Shown here piece after piece: positions 27,930 through 37,315 of a stretch of DNA of 64,000 nucleotides. Under the pieces are notes generated by a model, which worked only from the letters and a program-made list of their open reading frames with translations, had not been told where the DNA came from and did no database searches. The position numbers and the translations under genes were made by a program. Where the stretch lies: positions 1-64,000 of the forward strand of contig NZ_FCOB02000008.1 of assembly GCF_001545075.1 (NCBI RefSeq), written 5' to 3'. Each line of letters opens with the position of its first letter. Positions within the stretch are counted from its first letter, which is position 1. The DNA is from Caballeronia ptereochthonis. GTDB taxonomy: Bacteria; Pseudomonadota; Gammaproteobacteria; Burkholderiales; Burkholderiaceae.

Positions 27930-27955
27930 GTATTCCAGCTGCGCTTTGATGCTTC

Positions 27956-30106
27956 CTACTTCACGCGCATCCCCGGCTTCGCACCGCTATGCGGCTCCAG
28001 AACGTAGAGGCCCGGTTCGGCCTTCTCGTCGGCTGCGGAGGCGGCGAGCACCATCCCCTCCGACATGCCGAACTTCATCTTGCGCGGCGCGAGGTTAGCG
28101 ACCATCACCGTCAGCTTGCCGATCAGATCCTGCGGCTGATACGCCGACTTGATGCCCGAGAAGACGTTGCGCGTCTTTTCCTCGCCGACATCGAGGGTCA
28201 GTTGCAGCAGCTTGTCGGATCCTTCGACCACCTTGCAGTCGACGATCTTCGCGACGCGCAGATCGACCTTCGCGAAGTCGTCGATGGAGATGACGCCCGA
28301 CTCTTCCTGCTTCGCGTCCTGTCTGGCCTCCTTCTTCGCCGCGGTCTTCGACGCGGCAACGGGCGCCGCCTCCGCGCCCGGCTGCAGCGATTCGCGGTTG
28401 GCCGCGAGGAGCGCCTCGATCTGCTTCGGGTCGACGCGCGTCGTCAGATGCTTGTACGCGTTGACCGGATTGGCCGACGACAGCGGCTTCGCGGCATCGG
28501 CCCAGACGAGCGGCGCGATGCCGAGGAACGATTCCACCGACTCGACGAGCTTCGGCAACACCGGCTTCAGCGCGAGCGACAACAGGCGGAAGGCCTCCAG
28601 GCTCACGCTGCACGTCTCGTGCAACGCGACCGCGTTCGCCGGATCCTTCGCCTGCTCCCATGGCTTGGAGGTATCGACGTAGGCGTTCACGGCGTCGGCG
28701 AGCTCCATCGTCGTGCGCAGCGCGCGGCCGTACTCGCGCGCCTCGTAGAAGCCGGCGATCTGCGGCACGGTCGCGCGCAACTGCTCCAGCAGCGGATGAT
28801 TCATCGCGCTGTCCTGCACGCGGCCGTCGAAGCGCTTGATCAGGAAACCGGCCGCGCGGCTCGCGATGTTCACGTACTTGCCGACGAGATCGCTGTTTAC
28901 GCGCGCCTGGAAGTCCTCGAGACTGAGGTCGATGTCTTCCATCGTGCTGTTGAGCTTCGCCGCGAAGTAGTAGCGCAGCCACTCGGGGTTCAGGCCCGTG
29001 TCGATCACGCTCTGCGCGGTGATGAACGTGCCGCGCGACTTCGACATCTTCGCGCCGTCCACCGTCAGGAAGCCGTGCGCGAATACGTTGGTCGGCGTGC
29101 GATGGCCGGAGAATTCGAGCATCGCCGGCCAGAACAGCGTGTGGAAGTACAGAATGTCCTTGCCGATGAAGTGATACTGCTCGGCCGCGGCACCAGGCTT
29201 CACCCAGGCGGCGAAATCGAGACCGATGCGGTCCGCGAGATTCTTGAAGCTCGCGTAGTAGCCGACCGGCGCATCGACCCAGACATAGAAATACTTGCCC
29301 GGCGCACCCGGAATCTCGAAGCCGAAGTAGGGCGCATCGCGCGAGATGTCCCAGTCGGCCAGCTTGGCTTCGCCCTTGTCGCCGAGCCATTCGCGCATCT
29401 TGTTGGTGGCTTCGGGCTGCGCGAGGCCGCTCACCCAGCTGCGCAGGAATTCCTCGCAGCGCGGATCGGACAGGCGGAAGAAATAGTGCGTCGAGGTCTT
29501 GCGGATGGGCGTCGCGCCCGAGACGACCGAGTACGGATTGATCAGCTCGGTCGGCTGATAGGTCGAGCCGCAGACTTCGCAATTGTCGCCGTATTGATCC
29601 TTCGCGCCGCACTTCGGGCACTGACCCTTGATGAAGCGGTCCGGCAGGAACATTTCCTTGACCGGATCGTAGGCTTGCTCGATGTCGCGCGCGTCGATCA
29701 GGCCGGCCTGCTGGAGCGCGGTGTAGATCGAGTTGCAGAGGACGCGGTTTTCCTCGGCATCGGTCGAGTAGTAATTGTCGAACGAGATGCCGAAGCTGTC
29801 GAAGTCGCGTTTGTGCTCCTGCCAGACGCGCTCGATCAATGCCTTGGGCGTGATGCCTTCCTTCTCGGCGCGCAGCATGACCGGCGTGCCGTGGGTGTCG
29901 TCCGCGCCGACGTAGTAGACCTCGTGGCCATGCATTCGCAGCGTCCGAACCCAGATATCCGTCTGAATGTACTCGACCATGTGGCCGATATGAATCTGAC
30001 CGTTCGCGTACGGCAACGCGGACGTGACGAGGATCTGGCGGCGGCCGCCTTCATTGGCTGAAGCGGCAGGCGCGGCGGTGGCAGTGGCGGAAATCGGTGC
30101 TGACAT
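27956..30106 (-). CDS. metG: Methionyl-tRNA synthetase MetG
   Basis: Class-I aminoacyl-tRNA synthetase, 716 residues. It has the HIGH motif (QIHIGHM), zinc-binding cysteines in [18 protein letters not shown], and the KMSKS loop at residues 353-357 ([10 protein letters not shown]). The C-terminal tRNA-binding EMAP/Trbp domain opens with [14 protein letters not shown] after a Lys/Ala/Glu-rich linker. The start at 30106 gives a short Ala/Thr-rich leader ([13 protein letters not shown]) before the catalytic domain, a pattern common in Burkholderia. The frame stays open upstream but has no recognisable homology there. Confidence 0.96.
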   Translation of the reverse strand: MSAPISATATAAPAASANEGGRRQILVTSALPYANGQIHIGHMVEYIQTDIWVRTLRMHGHEVYYVGADDTHGTPVMLRAEKEGITPKALIERVWQEHKRDFDSFGISFDNYYSTDAEENRVLCNSIYTALQQAGLIDARDIEQAYDPVKEMFLPDRFIKGQCPKCGAKDQYGDNCEVCGSTYQPTELINPYSVVSGATPIRKTSTHYFFRLSDPRCEEFLRSWVSGLAQPEATNKMREWLGDKGEAKLADWDISRDAPYFGFEIPGAPGKYFYVWVDAPVGYYASFKNLADRIGLDFAAWVKPGAAAEQYHFIGKDILYFHTLFWPAMLEFSGHRTPTNVFAHGFLTVDGAKMSKSRGTFITAQSVIDTGLNPEWLRYYFAAKLNSTMEDIDLSLEDFQARVNSDLVGKYVNIASRAAGFLIKRFDGRVQDSAMNHPLLEQLRATVPQIAGFYEAREYGRALRTTMELADAVNAYVDTSKPWEQAKDPANAVALHETCSVSLEAFRLLSLALKPVLPKLVESVESFLGIAPLVWADAAKPLSSANPVNAYKHLTTRVDPKQIEALLAANRESLQPGAEAAPVAASKTAAKKEARQDAKQEESGVISIDDFAKVDLRVAKIVDCKVVEGSDKLLQLTLDVGEEKTRNVFSGIKSAYQPQDLIGKLTVMVANLAPRKMKFGMSEGMVLAASAADEKAEPGLYVLEPHSGAKPGMRVK

Positions 30107-30495
30107 AAAGGCGCGGCCCGGAGGAAATGCTTGAGGTTGGTGAAAAAAGCGGAATTTCGATTTTAGCAGGGTGGGGGAGGAGCCCGGGCGGTGCGTGGGA
30201 TTGGGTTCGAGGAGGGCCAAAGGCGCGCACCGGATCGACTGCATTCCCGCAACGGAAAAATACAACAATAAGCTGCCTTTCTTTGCTGGCGAGAGACAAC
30301 GCTGATGTTGTATTTGGCCCTTCGGTCGGCGGTAGAGGGAATAGAAATGCAGCGAGTTCGGGCGGTAGCTGCGCCAGCGGGCGCCGAATTCGTTCCCGCA
30401 AAGAGGACCGCAAAAATCAGGAAACAACTCGGATTAGAGCGTGTGAAAACCTCGGTGGCATGAGCCCGGCCGGCGTGCTCACGATTCGAGCGCCC
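30107..30495. other. Intergenic region upstream of metG
   Basis: About 390 bp between the metG start and the small-RNA terminator. No credible gene is visible. It is less GC-rich than the coding flanks, with several A/T runs near 30150-30170 and 30250-30275, and should contain the metG promoter and leader. Confidence 0.5.
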
Positions 30496-30590
30496 AAAAA
30501 AAACCGGGGCTCAAACCGGCCCCGGAGCAACAACGACAAGAGGAGAATGGCAGGCGATGGCTTTGCCATCCACCTACCGTAGAGACAGAC
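30496..30590 (-). ncRNA. Candidate small regulatory RNA between the OmpA lipoprotein gene and metG
   Basis: Read on the minus strand, this stretch has small-RNA architecture. The first stem-loop (30578-30549) has 13 pairs: GGTAGGT, one bulged G, GATGGC, loop AAA, GCCATC, GCCTGCC. Next comes a single-stranded pyrimidine-rich linker, ATTCTCCTCTTGTTGTTGCT, that includes the anti-Shine-Dalgarno-like CTCCTCTT. It ends in an intrinsic terminator (7-bp CCGGGGC / GCCCCGG stem, 30525-30504) followed by eight Ts. No reading frame fits. It lies about 110 nt downstream of the OmpA-family gene on the same strand, so it is either its own unit or a processed 3'-UTR RNA. The 5' end is an estimate. Confidence 0.65.
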
Positions 30591-30701
30591 AGCCGCCTCG
30601 CGCCCAAGTTTCAAATTTTTTTCAGGCAGGCGCACGCGCCTGGCCGGACCCGCTCCACGCCGCCCTTGCAGCGGCGTATTCCTCTTTTTAAATCAATCGC
30701 T

Positions 30702-31358
30702 TTACTGAACCTGACCCGGTTGCGCTGTCGCGCGCAGGTAGATCTCCACGCGGCGATTCTGCGCGCGGCCCGCTTCCGTCGAGTTGTCGGCGATCGGCTG
30801 GTTCTGGCCCATGCCCTGCGCCGACAGACGCTGCGCCGGGACGCCGTGCGTCGAGATGTACGAAGCGACGCTCTGTGCGCGGTTCTGCGAAAGCGTCTGG
30901 TTGTAGGCCGGCTGGCCGGTGTTATCCGTATGGCCGACGACGTTCGCGATCAGCTCCGGATGCTGCTGCATCGTCTGCGTAACGGAATTCAGCACCGGAT
31001 CGAACGAAGGCTTGATCGCGTAGCTGTTCGTGTCGAACGAGATCGAATTCGGGATGTTCACCTTGAGCGAGCCGTCCTGCTGCTCGGTCACCTGCGTACC
31101 GGTGCCCTTCGAGTCGCCCGAAATCTTGTTGCGGATCGCCTGCCAGTTGTAGCCGGTGATGCCGCCCACGGCGGCGCCCGTTGCGGCGCCGATCGCCGCG
31201 CCCTTGCCGCCGCCGAAAATGGCGCCGATGCCCGCGCCGGTCGCAGCGCCGACGCCGGTGCCGACCGCCGTGTTGGTGCCCTGCTGCGAGGCGCAGCCGG
31301 CGACGAGCGCGCCTGCCACGGCGAACACGGACAGACGGGTCAAGAATTTGGTATTCAT
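30702..31358 (-). CDS. OmpA-family peptidoglycan-associated lipoprotein with glycine-zipper domain
   Basis: A 218-residue lipoprotein. The lipobox ALVAGC gives acylated C22. Residues about 35-75 form a glycine-zipper (GVGAATGAGIGAIFGGG and GAAIGAATGAAVGGITG), and residues about 110-210 form an OmpA-like domain with the peptidoglycan-contact motif GHTDNTG and NQTLSQNRAQSVASYI. It resembles E. coli YiaD and probably tethers the outer membrane to the wall. The ATG at 31358 is chosen because it begins the signal peptide (MNTKFLTRLSVF) and AAGGAGAT lies just upstream. It is a substrate of Lgt. The candidate small RNA follows it. Confidence 0.93.
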   Translation of the reverse strand: MNTKFLTRLSVFAVAGALVAGCASQQGTNTAVGTGVGAATGAGIGAIFGGGKGAAIGAATGAAVGGITGYNWQAIRNKISGDSKGTGTQVTEQQDGSLKVNIPNSISFDTNSYAIKPSFDPVLNSVTQTMQQHPELIANVVGHTDNTGQPAYNQTLSQNRAQSVASYISTHGVPAQRLSAQGMGQNQPIADNSTEAGRAQNRRVEIYLRATAQPGQVQ

Positions 31359-31621
31359 CTTCGATCTCCTTGGAATCGACAAGCGGTTCGGCGAGAGGCG
31401 CCGACAGTGCGAAAGGGTCTTCGGACGGGCTTCCGGGCGAGCCTCTACAATAGCCAAAGAGGCGGCCGGCTGCCCGATGCGATGCGTCCCCGGAAACATT
31501 TGCAGCGGGATAGTGCAGCGTGCGCGGGCCGCGCGCAATGGCGTTAACAATTCCTTTCAAATTCGTCAGTTTGTTGCAGCGCGCCAATGGCGCATAGCAA
31601 TAACCGTTCCTTGGAGTTTCA

Positions 31622-32710
31622 ATGAGTATTGACCGCGCGAAGATCGACATCGCACTCGCCACACTGGCCGATCCGAACACCAGCCGCAAGTTCGTCGATA
31701 CCAAGAGCATCCGCAACGTGGCCGTGGAGGGCGCGAACGTGGCGGTGGGCGTGGTGCTCGGCTATCCGGCGAAATCGCAGTTCGAATCGATCCGCGAAAT
31801 GGTGGCAGGCGCGCTGCGTCAGGTGCCCGGCGTCGCGAACGTGGCGGTGGACGTTTCGTCGCAGGTCGTCGCCCACACGGTGCAGCGCGGCGTGAAGCTG
31901 CTGCCGAACGTCAAGAACATCATCGCGGTGGCGTCGGGCAAGGGCGGCGTCGGCAAGAGCACGACCGCGGTGAACCTCGCGCTCGCGCTGGCGGCCGAGG
32001 GCGCGTCGGTCGGCATGCTCGACGCGGACATCTACGGCCCCTCGCTGCCGATGATGCTCGGCATCGCCGGCCGCCCGGAATCGCCCGACAATCAGACGAT
32101 GAACCCGCTCACGGGCCACGGCATTCAGGCGAACTCGATCGGCTTTCTGATCGAGCAGGACAACCCGATGGTCTGGCGCGGCCCGATGGTCACCTCGGCG
32201 CTCGAGCAGTTGCTGCGGCAGACCAACTGGCGCGACCTCGACTATCTCGTCGTCGACATGCCGCCGGGCACGGGCGACATCCAGCTCACGCTCGCGCAGA
32301 AGGTGCCGGTGACGGGCGCGGTGATCGTCACGACGCCGCAGGACATCGCGCTGCTCGACGCGAAGAAGGGCCTCAAGATGTTCGAGAAGGTCGGCATTCC
32401 GATTCTCGGCATCGTCGAGAACATGAGCACGCATGTCTGCTCGAACTGCGGCCACGAGGAGCACATCTTCGGCGCGGGCGGCGGCGAGCGCATGGCCAAG
32501 GAATACGGCGTCGAGATTCTCGGCCAGCTGCCGCTCGATATCGCCATCCGCGAGCGCACCGACGCGGGCCAGCCGACCGTCGTGTCGCAGCCGCAGAGCC
32601 GCATTGCCGAAACGTATCGCGCGATCGCGCGCCGCGTGGCGATTTCGATCGCCGAGCGTCAGCGCGACATGAGCTCGAAGTTCCCGAGCATCGTCGTGCA
32701 GAACACCTGA
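31622..32710 (+). CDS. apbC: Iron-sulfur cluster carrier protein Mrp/ApbC
   Basis: A 362-residue P-loop Fe-S carrier. The N-terminal MIP18/DUF59-like domain (about residues 1-85) is followed by the deviant Walker A SGKGGVGKSTT with K112, the DADIYGPSLP switch, and the MPPGTGDIQLT block. The CxxC cluster-bridging pair is C273 and C276 in VCSNCGH. It delivers Fe-S clusters to apoproteins. The start follows a GGAGTTTCA segment and gives the standard N-terminus. Divergent from the OmpA-family lipoprotein across about 260 bp. Confidence 0.95.
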   Translation: MSIDRAKIDIALATLADPNTSRKFVDTKSIRNVAVEGANVAVGVVLGYPAKSQFESIREMVAGALRQVPGVANVAVDVSSQVVAHTVQRGVKLLPNVKNIIAVASGKGGVGKSTTAVNLALALAAEGASVGMLDADIYGPSLPMMLGIAGRPESPDNQTMNPLTGHGIQANSIGFLIEQDNPMVWRGPMVTSALEQLLRQTNWRDLDYLVVDMPPGTGDIQLTLAQKVPVTGAVIVTTPQDIALLDAKKGLKMFEKVGIPILGIVENMSTHVCSNCGHEEHIFGAGGGERMAKEYGVEILGQLPLDIAIRERTDAGQPTVVSQPQSRIAETYRAIARRVAISIAERQRDMSSKFPSIVVQNT

Positions 32711-32829
32711 TTTCGAGCAGTGGATCGAATCTCCACGAGCCTTGTGCGATGCGGCTCGCGGTATCATGTCGCCTTCGATGCGCGGCAGCGTGGACGCACT
32801 GGGCGTCGGCGGGCCGCCGAGAGGATCGC

Positions 32830-33363
32830 ATGAGAAACAGATTCGACGGAAGGGCGCTGCGCGCCTTGATCGCGACGGCCGCCTGCAGCGTCATGCTGAG
32901 CGGCTGCGGCCTCATCTTCCAGAATCACGAAAAACGCGCGGACGCGGTGCTTCAGCCGACGCCCGGCAACGCCACGCGCGGCACCATCACGCTGATCGAG
33001 CGCGCGGACGGCGTGCAGGTTTCCTACAGCCTCACCGACATGCCGCCGAACAGCGATCACGCGCTGACCGTGCACGAGCGCGGCGACTGCATCTCCGTCA
33101 ACGATCCGGAAGCGAGCCCGGTGTTCGCTCTGCCCCCGGAGCGCAGAACGGCGAGCGCGCGGTCCGAGGGCGAGCTCGGCAACATTCACGCGGACGCCAC
33201 CGGCTCCGCCACGGGCTTCATCGTCGCCACCGACGTGTCGCTCGACGGCGTGCGCTCGGTCATTTCGCGCGCGATCGTACTGCACCGCGAGGCGCTGGAT
33301 CCGTACGCGAGCGCGCCGCACAACGTGGGTCCGGCGCTCGCTTGCGGCGTGATTCGCCGCTAG
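32830..33363 (+). CDS. SodC-like lipoprotein with degenerate metal site
   Basis: A 177-residue predicted lipoprotein (lipobox MLSGC, C26) whose body follows the Cu/Zn superoxide dismutase fold. TVHERGDC aligns with the HVHEKGDC copper/disulfide segment, GELGNIHADATGSATG with the GDLPNI..DADG segment, and VISRAIVLHREALDPY plus NVGPALACGVI with the SodC C-terminus. However, the first copper His is Thr80, and the whole histidine-rich zinc loop after Cys87 is missing. Both disulfide cysteines remain. Superoxide dismutation is therefore doubtful and the role is unknown. The ATG at 32830 is used because it begins the signal peptide. Confidence 0.8.
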   Translation: MRNRFDGRALRALIATAACSVMLSGCGLIFQNHEKRADAVLQPTPGNATRGTITLIERADGVQVSYSLTDMPPNSDHALTVHERGDCISVNDPEASPVFALPPERRTASARSEGELGNIHADATGSATGFIVATDVSLDGVRSVISRAIVLHREALDPYASAPHNVGPALACGVIRR

Positions 33364-33527
33364 ACGCGAAAGCCGTATTCGGCGCGCCCGGCGCGCCGCG
33401 TCAATCGCGTAAAATACGCGCTTTCGTTTGGCTCGGGCGGCCGGAAACACCGCCGAAGGCCATGCTCCGTTTCACCGCAGGCGGCGGTCGCGAGACTGAA
33501 AGCCTTCACCGTTGAGTAGCGTCCCCT

Positions 33528-34097
33528 ATGAGCATCAAGTCCGACAAGTGGATTCGCCGCATGGCCGAAGAGCACCGAATGATCGAGCCGTTCGTGCGCG
33601 ATCAGGTGCGCGTGTCCGAGGACGGCCGCAGGATCGTGAGCTACGGCACGTCGAGCTACGGCTACGACATCCGCGTCGCCGACGAATTCAAGATTTTCAC
33701 CAACATCAACTCCACGATCGTCGATCCGAAAGCCTTCGACGAGAAATCGTTCGTCGACTTCAAGGGCGATGTCTGCATCATTCCGCCGAATTCCTTCGCG
33801 CTCGCGCGAACGGTGGAGTATTTCCGCATTCCGCGCTCCTGCCTGACCGTGTGCCTCGGCAAGTCGACGTACGCGCGCTGCGGGATCATCGTCAACGTGA
33901 CGCCGTTCGAGCCGGAATGGGAAGGCTACGTGACGCTCGAATTCTCGAATACGACACCTTTGCCTGCCAAAATCTACGCGAACGAGGGCGTTGCCCAAGT
34001 CTTGTTCTTCGAAAGCGATGAAATGTGCGAGACGTCGTACGCGGATCGCGGCGGGAAGTATCAGGGGCAGCACGGCGTGACGCTGCCGAAGACCTGA
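33528..34097 (+). CDS. dcd: dCTP deaminase Dcd
   Basis: Homotrimeric enzyme that deaminates dCTP to dUTP, feeding dTMP synthesis. The 189-residue product is the usual length. It has [13 protein letters not shown] near the N-terminus, the phosphate-binding [16 protein letters not shown] block, and the catalytic glutamate in YVTLEFSN, and it ends [11 protein letters not shown]. The ATG at 33528 gives the standard [15 protein letters not shown] start. It lies upstream of the amino-acid decarboxylase on the same strand with a 106-bp gap. Confidence 0.97.
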   Translation: MSIKSDKWIRRMAEEHRMIEPFVRDQVRVSEDGRRIVSYGTSSYGYDIRVADEFKIFTNINSTIVDPKAFDEKSFVDFKGDVCIIPPNSFALARTVEYFRIPRSCLTVCLGKSTYARCGIIVNVTPFEPEWEGYVTLEFSNTTPLPAKIYANEGVAQVLFFESDEMCETSYADRGGKYQGQHGVTLPKT

Positions 34098-34203
34098 TAA
34101 TCGCCGCACTTTCAGAAACGTACACGGCAAACGCTTGTCGAAAGACCGCTGGCATCGAGTTCGGGACTCGGCGCAGCGGTCGTTCCATTTGGAGATTCGC
34201 CTC

Positions 34204-36489
34204 ATGAAGTTCCGCTTCCCCGTCGTCATCATCGACGAAGATTTTCGCTCCGAGAACATCTCGGGTTCCGGCATCCGGGCGCTTGCCGAGGCGATCGAGA
34301 AAGAAGGCGCCGAAGTGCTCGGCCTCACGAGCTACGGCGATCTCGCGGCGTTCGCGCAGCAGTCGAGCCGGGCGTCGTGCTTCATCCTGTCGATCGATGA
34401 CGAAGAGCTGCTGCCTTACGCGGAAAACGTCGTCGTGGAAGGCGACACGCCGGAGCTCGCGTCGGCGATCGTCGCGCTGCGCGCGTTCATCAACGCGGTG
34501 CGCCGCCGCAACGTCGATATCCCGATCTTCCTGTACGGCGAAACGCGCACCTCACGCCATCTGCCGAACGACATCCTGCGCGAGTTGCACGGCTTCATCC
34601 ACATGTTCGAGGACACGCCGGAGTTCGTCGCGCGGCACATCATCCGCGAGGCGAAGGTTTATCTCGATTCGCTCGCGCCGCCGTTCTTCAAGGAGCTGGT
34701 GCAGTACGCGGAGGAGGGCTCGTATTCCTGGCACTGCCCCGGGCACTCGGGCGGCGTCGCGTTCCTGAAGAACCCGCTCGGGCAGATGTTCCACCAGTTC
34801 TTCGGCGAGAACATGCTGCGCGCGGACGTCTGCAACGCGGTCGACGAGCTCGGCCAGCTGCTCGATCACACGGGTCCGGTTGCCGCTTCGGAACGTAACG
34901 CGGCGCGCATCTTCAGCGCGGATCATCTCTTTTTCGTGACCAACGGCACGTCGACGTCGAACAAGATCGTGTGGCACGCGACCGTCGCGCCTGGCGACAT
35001 CGTGCTCGTCGACCGCAACTGCCACAAGTCGATCCTGCACGCGATCACGATGACGGGCGCAATTCCCGTGTTCCTCACGCCGACGCGCAACCACTTCGGC
35101 ATCATCGGGCCGATTCCGCGCGACGAGTTCAAGCCGGAGAACATTCGCAAGAAGATCGAGGCGAATCCGTTCGCGCGCGAGGCGCTCGCGAAGAACCCGA
35201 GGATCAAGCCGCGCATCCTGACGATCACGCAGAGCACGTATGACGGCGTGATCTACAACGTCGAGATGATCAAGGATCTGCTCGGCGACCTGCTCGATAC
35301 GCTGCACTTCGACGAAGCCTGGCTGCCGCACGCCGAGTTCCATTCGTTCTATCAGGACATGCACGCGATCGGCGCGGGCCGTCCGCGCACGGGCGCGCTC
35401 GTGTTCGCGACGCACTCCACGCACAAGCTGCTCGCCGGCATTTCCCAGGCGTCGCAGATTCTCGTGCAGGACAGCGAAAACAGCACGTTCGACCGCCATC
35501 GCTTCAACGAGGCGTATCTGATGCATACGTCGACGAGCCCGCAATACGCGATCATCGCGTCGTGCGACGTGGCCGCCGCGATGATGGAGCCGCCGGGCGG
35601 CACGGCGCTCGTGGAGGAATCGATTGCCGAAGCGCTCGATTTCCGCCGCGCGATGCGCAAGGTCGACGCCGAGTACGGCGACGACTGGTTCTTCAAGGTC
35701 TGGGGCCCGGACGCGCTGGCGGAGGAAGGCATCGGCGACCGCGAGGACTGGATGCTGAAGCCCAACGACCGCTGGCACGGCTTCGGCGCGCTCGCGGAAG
35801 GCTTCAACATGCTCGACCCGATCAAGGCGACGATCATCACGCCGGGACTCGACGTGGACGGCGAATTCGGCGAGACCGGCATTCCGGCCGCGATCGTGAC
35901 GAAGTATCTGGCGGAGCACGGCATCATCGTGGAGAAGACGGGCTTGTACTCGTTCTTCATCATGTTCACGATCGGCATCACCAAGGGCCGCTGGAACTCG
36001 ATGGTCACCGAGCTCCAGCAGTTCAAGGACGACTACGACAACAACCAGCCGCTGTGGCGCGTGCTGCCGGAGTTCGTCGCGCAGCATCCGTCGTATGAGC
36101 GCATCGGTCTGCGCGATCTGTGCGAGCAGATCCACAGCGTCTATCGCGCGAACGACATCGCGCGGCTGACGACCGAGATGTATCTGTCGAGCATGGAGCC
36201 GGCGATGAAACCGTCCGAAGCGTTCGCGAAGCTCGCGCACCGCGAGATCGACCGCGTGCCCATCGACGAGCTCGAAGGCCGCGTGACGAGCATCCTGCTC
36301 ACGCCGTATCCGCCGGGCATTCCGTTGCTGATTCCTGGCGAGCGTTTCAATCGCACGATCGTCGATTACCTGCGTTTCGCGCGCGAGTTCAACGAGCGCT
36401 TCCCGGGCTTCCATACGGATATCCACGGGCTCGTGGGCGAGATGATCAACGGGCGCATCGAGTATTTCGTCGATTGCGTGCGCGACTGA
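34204..36489 (+). CDS. Orn/Lys/Arg decarboxylase, probably arginine-type
   Basis: Fold-type I PLP decarboxylase of the large inducible class, 761 residues. The N-terminal wing domain (VVIIDEDFRSENISGSGIR) is followed by the catalytic core with HCPGHSGGVAFLKNPLGQ, TNGTSTSNKIV and the PLP lysine K408 in THSTHKLLAG. The C-terminal domain has YPPGIPLLIPGE. Length (761 versus about 755 for AdiA and about 711-715 for the lysine and ornithine enzymes) favours arginine decarboxylase, producing agmatine and CO2, but the substrate is not proven. The start at 34204 gives the conserved MKFRFPVVIID. An agmatinase-family gene lies 26 kb away in this window. Confidence 0.9.
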   Translation: MKFRFPVVIIDEDFRSENISGSGIRALAEAIEKEGAEVLGLTSYGDLAAFAQQSSRASCFILSIDDEELLPYAENVVVEGDTPELASAIVALRAFINAVRRRNVDIPIFLYGETRTSRHLPNDILRELHGFIHMFEDTPEFVARHIIREAKVYLDSLAPPFFKELVQYAEEGSYSWHCPGHSGGVAFLKNPLGQMFHQFFGENMLRADVCNAVDELGQLLDHTGPVAASERNAARIFSADHLFFVTNGTSTSNKIVWHATVAPGDIVLVDRNCHKSILHAITMTGAIPVFLTPTRNHFGIIGPIPRDEFKPENIRKKIEANPFAREALAKNPRIKPRILTITQSTYDGVIYNVEMIKDLLGDLLDTLHFDEAWLPHAEFHSFYQDMHAIGAGRPRTGALVFATHSTHKLLAGISQASQILVQDSENSTFDRHRFNEAYLMHTSTSPQYAIIASCDVAAAMMEPPGGTALVEESIAEALDFRRAMRKVDAEYGDDWFFKVWGPDALAEEGIGDREDWMLKPNDRWHGFGALAEGFNMLDPIKATIITPGLDVDGEFGETGIPAAIVTKYLAEHGIIVEKTGLYSFFIMFTIGITKGRWNSMVTELQQFKDDYDNNQPLWRVLPEFVAQHPSYERIGLRDLCEQIHSVYRANDIARLTTEMYLSSMEPAMKPSEAFAKLAHREIDRVPIDELEGRVTSILLTPYPPGIPLLIPGERFNRTIVDYLRFAREFNERFPGFHTDIHGLVGEMINGRIEYFVDCVRD

Positions 36490-36512
36490 TGTTCGCTTGA
36501 GTTGCTGCAAAG

Positions 36513-36541
36513 ACAAACGGCCCTTCGAAAGGGCCGTTTGT
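36513..36541. terminator. Bidirectional terminator after the decarboxylase gene
   Basis: Near-perfect long stem (ACAAACGGCCCTT / AAGGGCCGTTTGT) with a tiny loop, followed by CGTTTC, between the decarboxylase and the convergent glutathione S-transferase gene. Confidence 0.8.
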
Positions 36542-36565
36542 CGTTTCAGGCGTTACCGATCGTTT

Positions 36566-37171
36566 TCAGATCAGCCCTTCCGCCCTCATCGCCGCCTGCA
36601 CACCGGGACGCGCGCCCACGCGAGCCTGATACGCGACCAGCGCCGGCCACTTGCCGAGGTCCAGATCGATGTGCTGCGCCCAGCCGAGCACGGTGAAGAG
36701 GTAGGCGTCGCCGATGCTGAATTCGTCGCCGAGCAGGAATTGCCTGTCGTCGAGATGCTGCGCCGTGTAGGCGAGGCGGCGCTCGAGATTGGCCAGCGCG
36801 GCCGCTTTCCAGTCGCTGCTCGCGGCCGGATTGAAGAACGGCGAAAAGTTCTTGTGCAGCTCCGTGCCGATGAACGTGAGCCAGCCCTGCAGGCGATAGC
36901 GCGCCATCGCGTCGGCGAGCGGTGCGAGGTGCCGGGCAGGAACCTGATCGGCGACGTACTGCATGATCGCCGGGCCTTCGGTGAGCAGCTCGCCGCTGTC
37001 GAGCAGCAGGGCGGGCACGTAGCCCTTCGCGTTGATCCTGGTGAAGTCCGCGCCGCCGGCGGTGATCTTGGTCTTGAGGTCGACAGCCTCGATTTCGTAA
37101 GCCAGCCCGGATTCTTCCAGAGCGATGTGGGAAGCGAGAGAGCAGGCGCCTGCCTTGTAGAACAGTTTCAA
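36566..37171 (-). CDS. gstA: Glutathione S-transferase
   Basis: A 201-residue cytosolic GST of the bacterial beta class. It starts MKLFYKAGACSLASHIALEE; the Cys10 in YKAGACS is the beta-class glutathione-interacting cysteine. The thioredoxin-like domain includes VPALLLDSGELLTEGPAIMQY, and the helical domain includes the FSIGDAYLFTVLGW N-capping box. It probably conjugates glutathione to electrophiles or acts in peroxide detoxification. It is convergent with the decarboxylase and shares its terminator. Confidence 0.93.
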   Translation of the reverse strand: MKLFYKAGACSLASHIALEESGLAYEIEAVDLKTKITAGGADFTRINAKGYVPALLLDSGELLTEGPAIMQYVADQVPARHLAPLADAMARYRLQGWLTFIGTELHKNFSPFFNPAASSDWKAAALANLERRLAYTAQHLDDRQFLLGDEFSIGDAYLFTVLGWAQHIDLDLGKWPALVAYQARVGARPGVQAAMRAEGLI

Positions 37172-37315
37172 AACATTTCCTCCAGGATGAGTGTGCGGAA
37201 TTATGAACGAGCGCAGGCCCGCGCGGCATTCGCCGTCGTGAAACTATGTGTGTCGCTCGGTGAAAGATCGGGCTTGGCGCGCCACTGCTGCCGGACGGCA
37301 AGCGACTGGCGGACG

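Noticed and set aside
30627-30642. Inverted repeat CAGGCGC/GCGCCTG as a terminator of the OmpA-family gene
   Set aside because: On the minus strand it is followed by A residues, not Ts, and on the plus strand by no T-run. The real terminator is at 30496-30525.
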